The notes: generated from the letters alone by a model not told the origin. A DNA stretch of 64,000 nt from Lysobacter soyae (GCF_019551435.1 NZ_CP080544.1:1798001-1862000); one strand, 5' to 3'; shown: positions 9,919 through 18,353, numbered from the stretch's first letter. A program made the numbers and translations.

Positions 9919-9992
9919 GTGCGCCACCTCCCAGTTTTCAGCGCCCTAGGGACTTGCCCCGTTACAGGGTACTTGGTTAAATCGTGGCTGAA

Positions 9993-10011
9993 TGTGACGC
10001 TAAGTGTCACA
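9993..10011 (+). promoter_or_regulatory. candidate PilR binding site upstream of pilA1
   Basis: TGTGAC and GTCACA form a perfect 6-bp inverted repeat with a 7-base spacer, about 85-100 bases upstream of the -24 element. The right half includes GTGTC, which resembles the PilR recognition core described in Pseudomonas aeruginosa. The rest of the 319-base pilR-pilA1 gap shows no gene. Confidence 0.5.
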
Positions 10012-10094
10012 TTGGGACCGGGGATACGTCAGGGGATTCAGGGGAATCCTACCAGGGAATGACGTAAGCAATTGATTTTTGGTTGTGCATCTTT

Positions 10095-10110
10095 TGGCAT
10101 GGCCTCTGCT
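10095..10110 (+). promoter_or_regulatory. sigma-54 promoter of pilA1
   Basis: TGGCAT-GGCCTC-TGCT has the -24 GG at 10096-10097 and the -12 GC at 10108-10109. They are exactly 10 bases apart, as sigma-54 requires. Transcription should start near 10121, giving a leader of about 88 bases. The upstream PilR-like site and the adjacent pilR support this. Confidence 0.8.
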
Positions 10111-10208
10111 TAACCAGTAATGCACGTGCACCGTCGCACGGCACCCAAGGACCGGATTTGCTGGCCACGGGTACGTGAAAACCAATCCTTCTAGCTAGGA
10201 AGAACACA

Positions 10209-10577
10209 ATGAACAAGCAACAAGGCTTTACCCTTATCGAATTGATGATCGTTGTCGCGATCATTGCCATCTTGGCCGCTATTGCTTTGCCGCAATACCG
10301 TAACTACACGCAGCGTTCGTCGAACGGTGCTTGCTTGGCTGAAGCCAAGGCTTACATGAATGGTGCGGTTTCGAACCTTGCCGATGACCGCGCTGCAGAC
10401 CCGGTGAACCCCGTTGCTTGCTCAGCTGGCGTCCTGCCGACCACCACTATGTACAACACCGCCGGCGCCACCGTTCACTTCACCGCGCGCACCCGCGGCA
10501 ACGCTGCCATCATCCAAGGCACCACCTGCGAAGTGGGCAGCGGTACCTGCCGTTTGGCAGCAGTCGGCACCCCGTAA
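10209..10577 (+). CDS. pilA: type IV major pilin (first copy)
   Basis: A 122-residue prepilin. The leader MNKQQG is cut before Phe7, giving a mature [20 protein letters not shown] helix with the conserved Glu5. This is followed by [11 protein letters not shown], typical of class IVa pilins. The AEAKAYMN segment is found in Xanthomonas-group pilins. Cys pairs late in the protein ([10 protein letters not shown]) can form the disulfide-bounded D-loop. A sigma-54 promoter lies upstream and a strong terminator downstream. A second pilin gene follows 2 kb on, beyond a membrane glycosyltransferase candidate. PilD (18354-19220) would be the processing enzyme. Confidence 0.96.
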   Translation: MNKQQGFTLIELMIVVAIIAILAAIALPQYRNYTQRSSNGACLAEAKAYMNGAVSNLADDRAADPVNPVACSAGVLPTTTMYNTAGATVHFTARTRGNAAIIQGTTCEVGSGTCRLAAVGTP

Positions 10578-10600
10578 TTCGCAATATTCTGTTTCAGGAA

Positions 10601-10625
10601 GCCCCGCTTCGGCGGGGTTTTTTTT
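10601..10625 (+). terminator. rho-independent terminator of pilA1
   Basis: Stem CCCCGC/GCGGGG with a TTCG loop is followed by eight T. It lies 23 bases past the pilA1 stop and separates the highly expressed pilin from the downstream membrane protein gene. Confidence 0.93.
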
Positions 10626-10647
10626 GCTTGCAGCCGAAAGGATAGGG

Positions 10648-12480
10648 ATGTCTAAGCGGTCGCGCCTAACAGGTTTGGGGTTATTACTGGTCAGCCTGCT
10701 GGCAGCTGCGTTTTTGTTGCCAGGCGTCAGCGGTCCATTCTTGTTTGACGATGGCCCCAACATCCTCACGAACAACGCGCTGCACATATACCGGCTGAGT
10801 TTCAACGACCTTCTCTACGCCGCTTACAGCTTCCAACCGGGTCACGGCTCTCGCGCCCTGTCGATGTTGAGCTTTGCCTTTGATTTCTGGCGCAGCGGCG
10901 GTTTGGATGCGCGAACGTTCAAGATGACGAACCTCGTTATCCATGTGTTGACGGTCCCGGCGGTTTTCGGCTTTTTGCTAGGCGTATTGCGCGCCGCGAG
11001 AGCCAAACCCAATTCCGCTGAACTCTCCGCGCTCTTCTTGACTTTGATTTGGGCGATTCACCCGCTGCAAGTCTCCTCGGTTTTGTACGTCGTACAACGT
11101 ATGCAAACGCTGTGTACGTTGTTCATCGTGCTCGCACTCTGGTCTTACGTCCGTATGCGCGAGGCTCAACGAGCAGGCAAGGTCAGCCGAAATTTTGCGT
11201 TTCAAGCCGTCCTCTACTGGGTGATGGCGTTTGCGGCGAAAGAGGATGCCGCACTTTTCCCGCTTTACGTGCTCGTGCTTGAGTGGACAGTCTTTCGCTT
11301 TAGAGCTACGACCGCTCGACTGTCGCGATCACTGCGTCTCTCGTTTCTGGCGTTCTTTCTGCTTGGACTCGCCGCGTTCATGCTGCTTGTCGTTCCACAT
11401 TATTGGACGGAATCGCCTTACCCCGGTCGCAATTTCAATACCCCGCAGCGCCTGCTGTCAGAAACGCGTGCTTTAGGGCTTTACCTCAGCCAGATTCTTG
11501 CCCCCTATCCGGGGAGTTTGAGATTCTATTACGACGATTTCGTTGTCTCCCAGAATCTTTGGACGCCGGTCAGCACATTATGGTGTTCAGCAGGGCTCTT
11601 GGGTCTCTTGATTTGGGCCTTTTGCTGGCGAAACTCCCGCCCCCTGTTCACGCTTGGGATCGGACTTTTTTTTGCCGGCCACCTGATGACCAGTACAGTC
11701 ATCGGCTTGGAGTTGGTGTTCGAGCATAGAAATGCAATCCCGATGCTCGGCCTTTTGTTGTCGGCCTTTGAACTCCTGCGGATCGCAGCGATGCGTTGGG
11801 CCGTGAAACCAAAAATCATCGTGGCGTTTGGGGCGATCGCAGCCTTGCTTATGGGATGCATTACCCTCAGGAGCGCGATTATTTGGGGCGACGAAGAACG
11901 ACTGGCCCGGGAACTCGTTGCAAGATCCCCGCGTTCCGAACGTGCGTGGCTGCAGCTTGCAACGATTTACGCCGCCCGCGCACAAGCGCGGCCCGGTCCG
12001 CTGCTTGCCAAATCGATCGCGTTGAGTGAGCAGGGCGCGCAGATCACCAACGGCACAGCTCTATTGGCCAATCTTGTTGTGAATAAATCGATTGAAGGCA
12101 CGGTGGGCCCTGACGATTGGCGCCGATTCCTGACCCGGCTTGCAGAGGCGCCCTTGAGCAAGCAAAACGAAAGCATCGTCTGGATGCTGATGGATAATGT
12201 TGACCGCGGTCTGCCCTTGGACGCGGACGGTGTCGCCAGAGCCATTGAAATTGTTGCGTGGCGAGGAGACTTCGATGCTTACGAGCACCTCCGCTTTGCC
12301 GCCTTCATTTACAACCGCTCCCGCTCGCCCGAACGGGCCCTTCCTCACCTCCGTCGAGCCGTGGCTGTTGCCCCCCGCGGCGACGCGGATATCGAGCAAA
12401 TGCTTGATCAACTGGCGGCGGCAAATCGTCCCGACTGGCTTCTGCTCCTCCGGGCGGAACAAGCCACTAAAGCGAATTAA
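10648..12480 (+). CDS. GT-C-type polytopic membrane protein with TPR-like tail; candidate pilin glycosyltransferase
   Basis: The 610-residue protein starts at the ATG at 10648 after an AAGGAT ribosome site; longer frames would run back through pilA1 and its terminator. After one N-terminal membrane helix comes FLFDDGPNIL, with Asp34-Asp35 in the first periplasmic loop. This is the position of the catalytic acidic pair in GT-C glycosyltransferases that use polyprenyl-linked sugars. About ten more membrane helices follow to residue ~420. The last ~190 residues are soluble and helical, with TPR-like spacing (AWLQLATIYAARAQ; RALPHLRRAVAVAP). By position between two pilin genes it is probably a pilin-modifying glycosyltransferase, comparable in place to TfpW or TfpO of Pseudomonas. 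Function is inferred, not shown. Confidence 0.7.
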   Translation: MSKRSRLTGLGLLLVSLLAAAFLLPGVSGPFLFDDGPNILTNNALHIYRLSFNDLLYAAYSFQPGHGSRALSMLSFAFDFWRSGGLDARTFKMTNLVIHVLTVPAVFGFLLGVLRAARAKPNSAELSALFLTLIWAIHPLQVSSVLYVVQRMQTLCTLFIVLALWSYVRMREAQRAGKVSRNFAFQAVLYWVMAFAAKEDAALFPLYVLVLEWTVFRFRATTARLSRSLRLSFLAFFLLGLAAFMLLVVPHYWTESPYPGRNFNTPQRLLSETRALGLYLSQILAPYPGSLRFYYDDFVVSQNLWTPVSTLWCSAGLLGLLIWAFCWRNSRPLFTLGIGLFFAGHLMTSTVIGLELVFEHRNAIPMLGLLLSAFELLRIAAMRWAVKPKIIVAFGAIAALLMGCITLRSAIIWGDEERLARELVARSPRSERAWLQLATIYAARAQARPGPLLAKSIALSEQGAQITNGTALLANLVVNKSIEGTVGPDDWRRFLTRLAEAPLSKQNESIVWMLMDNVDRGLPLDADGVARAIEIVAWRGDFDAYEHLRFAAFIYNRSRSPERALPHLRRAVAVAPRGDADIEQMLDQLAAANRPDWLLLLRAEQATKAN

Positions 12481-12481
12481 C

Positions 12482-12497
12482 TGGCACGTTTCTTGCT
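12482..12497 (+). promoter_or_regulatory. sigma-54 promoter of pilA2
   Basis: TGGCACG-TTTC-TTGCT matches the sigma-54 consensus at every defined position, with GG at 12483-12484 and GC at 12495-12496, ten bases apart. It begins two bases after the stop codon of the upstream membrane protein gene. Predicted transcription start is near 12508, about 32 bases before the pilA2 ATG. Confidence 0.9.
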
Positions 12498-12539
12498 TTA
12501 AAAATCTAAGCCATCCTTTCAGGACCCGAGCGTTCAGCA

Positions 12540-12899
12540 ATGAAAAACAAGAGCCGAGGTTTCACCCTCATCGAATTGATGATCGTTGTAGCGATCATTG
12601 CAATCCTGGCCGCAATTGCACTGCCGCAGTATCGGAATTACACCCAACGTGCGGCGAACTCGAGTTGCTTGGCAGAAGCCAAGGCCTACATGAACACCGC
12701 CGTCGTTGAGCTTTCCAATCCGACCTTGCCCGCCGCATTCGTCGCGCGTGCATGCGACCCGTCCACAAATCCCGGTCTCACCTTGACTGATTTCTCGAAC
12801 CCGCGAACCGTGACATTCGTAAGTCGGGTTCGTGGTAATGCCGCACTGAAGACAGACGTTGATTGCAATACCGGCAGCGCACAGTGTGCGCTTCAATGA
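12540..12899 (+). CDS. pilA: type IV major pilin (second copy)
   Basis: A 119-residue prepilin with leader MKNKSRG cut before Phe8, then the [20 protein letters not shown] helix and [11 protein letters not shown]. The first ~55 residues are nearly identical to the first pilin, while the C-terminal head differs completely. It has Cys in ARACDPS and a terminal pair ([10 protein letters not shown]) for the D-loop. Its own consensus sigma-54 promoter starts 58 bases upstream. The 48-base gap to the convergent gene at 12948 contains only a short AGATATATCT palindrome and no clear terminator. It may be an alternative or co-expressed major subunit. Confidence 0.95.
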   Translation: MKNKSRGFTLIELMIVVAIIAILAAIALPQYRNYTQRAANSSCLAEAKAYMNTAVVELSNPTLPAAFVARACDPSTNPGLTLTDFSNPRTVTFVSRVRGNAALKTDVDCNTGSAQCALQ

Positions 12900-12947
12900 T
12901 GTAGATCGGCTTTTGCTTCAGCGCAGTTGTACGGCGTAGAGATATAT

Positions 12948-13838
12948 CTACCTAGTCACGGACCGTGATCGCGGCCATACCCACCAAAGCGCCACTACAA
13001 TGGCGTCCCCGACGACTACGAGCGCTCGTTGCAGGGCAGTGATTGCGGCTGCCTGCTTCCAGCCCAACTGCGGCGCCAGCGCGGATGCCAGCACAACTTC
13101 GCGTACGCCCAGACCTGCGGGCGCAAATAGAGCCAAGACGCCGATCGTGTGCGCGGCAGATAAGAGGCCAATACTCTCCAAAAGCGTAGGCGCCACCGGC
13201 ATTAGTGTCAGAAGCAAACAATGGAAACCCACGCCTGCGCTCACATGAGCCGCGAAAGACCAACCTAGCAAGCGCAGACCCCAAGCGCGCGAATTCAGGC
13301 CGGGTAATTTGCCAAAGACAATGAAAGTTATGACGGCGAAACCTAGAGCAGGCATGCATGCCGCCACAATTAGGATGCCGACATGCGGCGCCACCGCGGG
13401 TGAAACGAGTGCGGCCAAATACGGCATGGCAAAGGAAGAAAGGGCGAGACCGCTGGCTATGAACGCCAATTGCTCGCTTAGTACAGATGCGGCAACCCCT
13501 TTCCATCCTGCGCCCATTTCGCAGACTTGCATTTTTCCTGCCAACAACCCGACTTTTCCGGGCAAGTATCGCCCCGTCCAAGCCGACGCTTGCATGGGAA
13601 TCCATTGCTTCAAACTGAGACGCAAGCCGGTCCACGACCGCAACGCACCGGACCACCCCGTCCCCAGCAGAAAAACCATCGCCAACCATCCTGTAATCGC
13701 GGCAGTGGCACCGGGCAAGATTCGATATGGACTCCACTGGGCGATTGCGGGCCATGACTTCCAGACTGCCCAACAAAGCAATAGCACAATGGCGATGGCG
13801 TAAATTCGTTTCAACCACAACCAAAAAGACGCTTTCAT
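12948..13838 (-). CDS. lysylphosphatidylglycerol synthase TM-region family membrane protein (flippase-like)
   Basis: A 296-residue integral membrane protein with about seven or eight helices. It matches the UPF0104/LPG_synthase_TM family (Pfam PF03706) by pattern: YLPGKVGLLAGKM, LSEQLAF, and FAPAGLGVREVVLAS in the C-terminal half. Family members are membrane proteins often found with polyprenyl-sugar glycosyltransferases, and some flip lipids. It is the last gene of a three-gene operon; its ATG overlaps the methyltransferase stop (ATGA). A role in moving a lipid-linked glycan across the inner membrane is inference from the neighbours. Confidence 0.75.
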   Translation of the reverse strand: MKASFWLWLKRIYAIAIVLLLCWAVWKSWPAIAQWSPYRILPGATAAITGWLAMVFLLGTGWSGALRSWTGLRLSLKQWIPMQASAWTGRYLPGKVGLLAGKMQVCEMGAGWKGVAASVLSEQLAFIASGLALSSFAMPYLAALVSPAVAPHVGILIVAACMPALGFAVITFIVFGKLPGLNSRAWGLRLLGWSFAAHVSAGVGFHCLLLTLMPVAPTLLESIGLLSAAHTIGVLALFAPAGLGVREVVLASALAPQLGWKQAAAITALQRALVVVGDAIVVALWWVWPRSRSVTR

Positions 13839-14443
13839 CGGCGCGGGAGCAGCTTCAAAATGGTCCAGGGCGTTGGCCTGCTAATCGCCTCAACATGGAA
13901 ATAACGACCAGCCTCATGCGCGAGTGAGGCGCTCGACCAATGCTGGATGTGACCTGGCGTATTTCCCAAAGTTTTCAAGTACTTGCCTCGCGCCACATTC
14001 AACACTCTCCAAATCGGCTCACGAGGGGTACTGATCACGACCCTTTGACGGGTAATTCGTTGAAGTTCCTCCAGTGCCTTTCGGGGATTTTCCAAGTGTT
14101 CCAGTACTTCCAGCATTACTACACTGTCGACGGATTTGTCTGGAATCGGCATTGAATAGACAGAGGACTGAAAGTATTCAACGCAGGGATTGCGTCTGCG
14201 GGCCGAGGCCAACAGCGTGTTTCCGATGTCGCATGCAAACAGTGATTGGTCTGCTTGCAGGGCGGTCCTCAAGTAATGCGTTGAGTAACCGGCACCGCAT
14301 CCAACTTCCAGAACCAAATCCCCCGCGGTCGGAAGATCCAAGAGTTGCAGGACACGCGCGTGGAATCTGTCGATGAGGATCTGTGACAATGCGCTTGCCT
14401 GCTCATACTTTCCAGTGAATTCTCGGTCGTCCGTCGAGATCAT
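13835..14443 (-). CDS. SAM-dependent class I methyltransferase
   Basis: The 202-residue protein starts at the ATG at 14443 (MISTDDREFTGKYEQASAL). This ATG overlaps the glycosyltransferase stop as ATGA. An open frame extends much further upstream, but that part is out-of-frame shadow of the glycosyltransferase gene. Motif I for AdoMet binding is LVLEVGCGAGYSTHYLR. Motif II/III includes VDSVVMLEVLEHLENP. It looks like a Methyltransf_11-type small-molecule or sugar/lipid methylase. The substrate is not evident. Its own stop overlaps the next gene. Confidence 0.82.
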   Translation of the reverse strand: MISTDDREFTGKYEQASALSQILIDRFHARVLQLLDLPTAGDLVLEVGCGAGYSTHYLRTALQADQSLFACDIGNTLLASARRRNPCVEYFQSSVYSMPIPDKSVDSVVMLEVLEHLENPRKALEELQRITRQRVVISTPREPIWRVLNVARGKYLKTLGNTPGHIQHWSSASLAHEAGRYFHVEAISRPTPWTILKLLPRR

Positions 14444-15288
14444 CTGGGCTGGTATGTCAAATTCGTGATCTGCTCGGAAATCAGCCCGATCAGGAAGACG
14501 ATCACTGATGCGCTGATCAGCAAAGTACTCATGTTCGTCAGCCTGTGCTCGGTGAGGAACGTATAGATGTAGTAGCCCAAACCCGTGAGCCCAAAGGCCG
14601 CTGAGACCGGTGCGAACAATTTCAATGGCGCGTACAACGTGGCGATTTTGAAAATGATCAAAAGGAACCGCAGACCATCGCGGAGAGGACGGATATGGCT
14701 GCGCCCCATCCTTTTGGCCACCGGAATCGGAACATAAGCCACCGGATACGCACTGCGAAAAAACGCCATTGTGCTGGTTGTAGGGTACGAGAACCCGTTC
14801 GGCAGCAGATGCAAGAATTCCTTGAAACGGTGTGCTCGAACGGCCCGGAATCCTGACGTCAAATCCAATATTTTCCGGCCCGTTATCCAACTGGACAAAC
14901 GGTTGTAGAACGCGTTGGCGACCCCACGTCCGGCGTTGGCCTGGCCCGAGGCATTGCGCGCTCCCACCACCATGTCGAAACCGGCGTGTAATTTGTCCAA
15001 TAGCCTGCTGATCAAGGCCGGGTCGTGCTGAGCATCCGCATCCATGAATACGAACACATCGCCTGTCGCAGCCCGACTGCCGGTCTTGATCGCAGCACCA
15101 TTGCCCATGGGATAGGGATGGCTGAGACATACAATGCCCAAGCTGTCGCAGATTTGAACAGTCGCGTCGGTCGACCCGTCGTTCACCACGATGATTTCAG
15201 CATCGGGCCACGCCGCCTTGAGCGCTGGCAATACTGCGGTCAAACCTTCCGCCTCGTTCTTCGCCGGAAGGATGATGGAAATCCCCAT
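14440..15288 (-). CDS. GT2 family polyprenyl-phosphate glycosyltransferase (DPM1/ArnC-like)
   Basis: The 282-residue protein starts MGISIILPAKNEAEGL, a typical GT2 beginning. The nucleotide-sugar site has VVNDGSTD (~35) and the metal-binding FMDADAQHD (~85). TSGFRAVRAHRF is the segment typical of dolichyl- and undecaprenyl-phosphate sugar transferases. Two membrane helices end the protein (~225-275). It probably moves a sugar from an NDP donor to undecaprenyl phosphate on the inner leaflet. It is first in an operon with a methyltransferase and a flippase-like protein, and divergent from pilB by 75 bases. Confidence 0.85.
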   Translation of the reverse strand: MGISIILPAKNEAEGLTAVLPALKAAWPDAEIIVVNDGSTDATVQICDSLGIVCLSHPYPMGNGAAIKTGSRAATGDVFVFMDADAQHDPALISRLLDKLHAGFDMVVGARNASGQANAGRGVANAFYNRLSSWITGRKILDLTSGFRAVRAHRFKEFLHLLPNGFSYPTTSTMAFFRSAYPVAYVPIPVAKRMGRSHIRPLRDGLRFLLIIFKIATLYAPLKLFAPVSAAFGLTGLGYYIYTFLTEHRLTNMSTLLISASVIVFLIGLISEQITNLTYQPR

Positions 15289-15290
15289 TG

Positions 15291-15346
15291 GTACCCCAAA
15301 ATACTTACATTCACATGAGTTTACGGTACATTCTTGTATTGGGGTC
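15291..15346. promoter_or_regulatory. imperfect inverted repeat in the divergent GT2/pilB promoter region
   Basis: GTACCCCAAAATAC at 15291-15304 is mirrored by GTATTGGGGTC at 15336-15346, with two extra A in the left arm. The 75-base gap must drive both pilB and the leftward operon. No confident -35/-10 pair could be assigned. Confidence 0.3.
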
Positions 15347-15363
15347 GAACTTTGGAATAGGCC

Positions 15364-17097
15364 GTGAGCACCGTAGCCACATCCAATCTAACTGGCATTA
15401 CCGGCATCACCCGCCGCTTGGCGATCGATGGACTGATCGATCCTGACGCGGCGCGTGATGCGCAGTCCGCTGCCAGTGCGCAACGTAAGCCCATCGGGCG
15501 GTTTCTGGTTGAAAACGGATTGGCCACCACGCCGCAGGTCATGGGGGCGACGTCGGCCGAGTTCGGCATTCCCCTGTTCGATCCAAGCGCCATGGACCCA
15601 GCCCAATCGGCCTTCAGATTGGTATCTGAAGAGCTGATCAACAAACACAATGTGCTACCGCTGTTCAAGCGCGGCGGCAAGCTCTTCGTCGGTACGTCAG
15701 ATCCGACCAACCTCTCCGCCATTGAAGACCTGCGCTTCACCACCAATTTGGGTGTGGAGATGATTTTGGTCGACGAAGACCTGATCAAACGCACGTTGGA
15801 GTCTTGGCAAGCGGCCTCCGGCAGCAGCTTCGACGAAATGATGGGCGGCGGCGACGGCGACTACAACCTAGACGTCTCCGGCGGTGACGACGAAGAAGCA
15901 GCGGCGGGCGACAAAGGCGTCGATGCCGGTGGCGACGACGCCCCGGTGGTCAAGTTCGTCAACAAGGTGCTGATCGATGCCATCCGTCGCGGCGCTTCGG
16001 ACATCCACTTCGAACCCTTTGAAACGGATTACCGGGTCCGCCTTCGTGTTGACGGTCTGCTTAAGAATGTGGCCGTCATCCCGAACAAGATGCATTCCCG
16101 CATTGCTGCCCGTCTGAAGGTGATGGCGCAGCTGGACATCGCCGAAAAGCGGATCCCTCAGGATGGCCGGATCAAGCTCAATATCTCCAAAACCAAGCAA
16201 ATGGATTTCCGGGTGAGCACCCTGCCCACCTTGTTTGGTGAAAAAGTCGTGCTTCGTCTCTTGGACGGCAGCGCTGCCAAGCTCGGTATCGACAAGCTGG
16301 GCTATGAAGACGACCAGCGCAGATTGTTCGAAGACGCCATCAAAAAACCGTACGGAATGGTATTGGTGACCGGGCCAACGGGTTCGGGTAAGACGGTGTC
16401 GCTCTACACAGCGCTGAACATCCTGAACGACGAAACCCGCAATATCTCCACGGTGGAAGACCCGGTCGAAATCCGGGTGGCCGGCATCAATCAGGTTCAG
16501 CAGAACAACAAGCGTGGCATGACCTTCGCCGCGGCTCTGCGAAGCTTTTTGCGTCAAGACCCGGACGTCATCATGGTGGGTGAAATCCGTGACCTCGAGA
16601 CGGCGGAAATCGCGGTCAAAGCCGCCCAAACCGGCCACATGGTGCTTTCCACCCTGCACACCAACGACGCGCCGCAAACCATTTCCCGCTTGATGAACAT
16701 GGGCATTGCGCCTTTCAACATCACCTCTTCTGTCACCTTGGTGATTGCCCAGCGATTGGCGCGGCGCTTGCATGACTGCAAGCAGCCTGTCACTCTGCCG
16801 GAAGCGGCCTTGCTGGCCGAGGGGTTTACCGAAGAAGAAGTAGCGGAAGGCATTACTTTGTATGAAGCAAAGGGCTGCCCGGATTGCACCGACGGCTACA
16901 AGGGGCGAACGGGTATTTATCAGGTCATGCCCATGACCGAAGAAATCCAAGGCATCGTGTTGCAGGGGGGCAACGCGATGCAAATTGCCGAGGCGGCGCA
17001 GCGAAGTGGCGTAAGAGATTTGCGTCAATCTGCTCTGCTGAAAGCGAAAAACGGGGTCACAAGCCTCTCTGAAATTAACCGTGTGACCAAGGATTAA
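15364..17097 (+). CDS. pilB: type IV pilus extension ATPase PilB
   Basis: The 577-residue protein starts with GTG. It powers pilus extension as a cytoplasmic hexamer. An MshEN/T2SSE N-domain covers ~1-150 and is followed by an acidic glycine-rich linker (~160-185, GGGDGDYNL, GGDDEEAAAG). The ATPase domain has Walker A GPTGSGKT (337-344), the Asp box, Walker B MVGEIRDLETAEIA and the His box GHMVLSTLHTND. A zinc knuckle uses Cys in LHDCKQ and CPDC. It is followed two bases later by pilC, so pilBCD and coaE probably form one transcript. Confidence 0.96.
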   Translation: MSTVATSNLTGITGITRRLAIDGLIDPDAARDAQSAASAQRKPIGRFLVENGLATTPQVMGATSAEFGIPLFDPSAMDPAQSAFRLVSEELINKHNVLPLFKRGGKLFVGTSDPTNLSAIEDLRFTTNLGVEMILVDEDLIKRTLESWQAASGSSFDEMMGGGDGDYNLDVSGGDDEEAAAGDKGVDAGGDDAPVVKFVNKVLIDAIRRGASDIHFEPFETDYRVRLRVDGLLKNVAVIPNKMHSRIAARLKVMAQLDIAEKRIPQDGRIKLNISKTKQMDFRVSTLPTLFGEKVVLRLLDGSAAKLGIDKLGYEDDQRRLFEDAIKKPYGMVLVTGPTGSGKTVSLYTALNILNDETRNISTVEDPVEIRVAGINQVQQNNKRGMTFAAALRSFLRQDPDVIMVGEIRDLETAEIAVKAAQTGHMVLSTLHTNDAPQTISRLMNMGIAPFNITSSVTLVIAQRLARRLHDCKQPVTLPEAALLAEGFTEEEVAEGITLYEAKGCPDCTDGYKGRTGIYQVMPMTEEIQGIVLQGGNAMQIAEAAQRSGVRDLRQSALLKAKNGVTSLSEINRVTKD

Positions 17098-17099
17098 GT

Positions 17100-18350
17100 A
17101 TGGCGATCACTAAATCTGCAGCAAGGGTCAACGCCACCGACAAGATGGAGACCTTTGTCTGGAAGGGGACAGACAAGCGCGGCGTCGTGATGAAAGGCGA
17201 ACAGACTGGAAAGAGCTTGAATCTGGTCAAGGCAGAATTGCGCAAGCAGGGTATTAATCCGACCGACGTCAAGGTCAAGCGCAAGTCGATGTTTGGCAAT
17301 AAAGGCGGCAAACCGATCAAACCGCTCGACATCGCCATTTTCAGCCGCATGTGGGCAACGATGATGAAGTCCGGTGTGCCGATTGTGCAGGCCTTGGAAA
17401 TCATCGGTTCGGGTCAGAAGAATCCGAGAATGGCCGCAATGGTCAACCAGGTTCGCGATGACATTTCCGGCGGTAATTCGCTATACGACTCGCTGAGCAA
17501 GCACCCGGTCCAGTTCAATGAGCTGTACCGGAACTTGGTGCGCGCAGGCGAAAGCGCCGGTGTGCTCGAAACCGTGCTGGAAACGATTGCCTCGTATCAA
17601 GAAAACATCGAAGCGATCAAAGGCAAGATCAAGAAGGCGCTTTTCTACCCGGCCATGATCATCGTGGTGGCGATCCTGGTGAGCGCCGTGCTGCTGATTT
17701 TTGTGGTGCCGCAGTTCGAAGAAGTGTTCAAAGGCTTTGGCGCCGAGCTCCCGGCATTTACCAAGTTGATTGTTGCCGCCAGTAAATTCCTGGTGGCGTG
17801 GTGGTGGTTGATGCTGCTCGTTGCCGTGGGCGCGATTGTCGGTTTTATCTTTGCCTACAAGCGATCAGTACCGCTCCAGCACGCGATAGACCGGATTTCA
17901 CTTCGTATTCCGATCATCGGTAAGATCCTGAACGATTCCGCCGTCGCGCGTTTCGCCCGGACGTTGGCGGTGACCTTCGCTGCGGGTGTGCCGTTGGTGG
18001 AAGCATTGGACTCGGTCGCCGGCGCCACCGGCAACAGCGTCTACACCCAAGCTGTACTTCGCATTCGCGACGACGTCGCGGTCGGCTACAACGTCAACAC
18101 AGCAATGAAGCAAACCAACCTCTTCCCGCATATGGTGGTTCAGATGACCGCTATCGGCGAAGAAGCCGGTGCGCTCGATACGATGTTGTTCAAAGTCGCC
18201 GAGTTCTACGAGCAGGAAGTGAACAACGCTGTTGACGCACTGGCCTCGTTGATCGAACCGTTCGTGATGGTGATCATCGGCGTGCTGGTGGGCAGCATGG
18301 TGATTGGCATGTACCTGCCGATCTTCAAACTCGCCTCCGTCGTCGGTTGA
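17100..18350 (+). CDS. pilC: type IV pilus inner membrane platform protein PilC
   Basis: The 416-residue protein anchors the pilus machine in the inner membrane and couples PilB to pilin assembly. It has two T2SSF domains, one at ~75-195 (IFSRMWATMMKSGVPIVQAL) and one at ~280-400 (FARTLAVTFAAGVPLVEAL). Membrane helices lie after each domain and near the C-terminus (MVIIGVLVGSMVIGMYLPIF). Length is normal for the family (about 405-420). The start lies two bases after the pilB stop, and pilD follows after three bases. Confidence 0.96.
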   Translation: MAITKSAARVNATDKMETFVWKGTDKRGVVMKGEQTGKSLNLVKAELRKQGINPTDVKVKRKSMFGNKGGKPIKPLDIAIFSRMWATMMKSGVPIVQALEIIGSGQKNPRMAAMVNQVRDDISGGNSLYDSLSKHPVQFNELYRNLVRAGESAGVLETVLETIASYQENIEAIKGKIKKALFYPAMIIVVAILVSAVLLIFVVPQFEEVFKGFGAELPAFTKLIVAASKFLVAWWWLMLLVAVGAIVGFIFAYKRSVPLQHAIDRISLRIPIIGKILNDSAVARFARTLAVTFAAGVPLVEALDSVAGATGNSVYTQAVLRIRDDVAVGYNVNTAMKQTNLFPHMVVQMTAIGEEAGALDTMLFKVAEFYEQEVNNAVDALASLIEPFVMVIIGVLVGSMVIGMYLPIFKLASVVG

Positions 18351-18353
18351 TTC

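Noticed and set aside
9993-10011. CRP-type site upstream of pilA1
   Set aside because: TGTGA and TCACA are present but separated by nine bases instead of the six required.
13835-15130. 431-codon frame covering the methyltransferase and much of the glycosyltransferase gene
   Set aside because: Only the part from 14443 encodes a recognisable protein; the rest is out of frame with the GT2 gene, whose stop overlaps the methyltransferase ATG.
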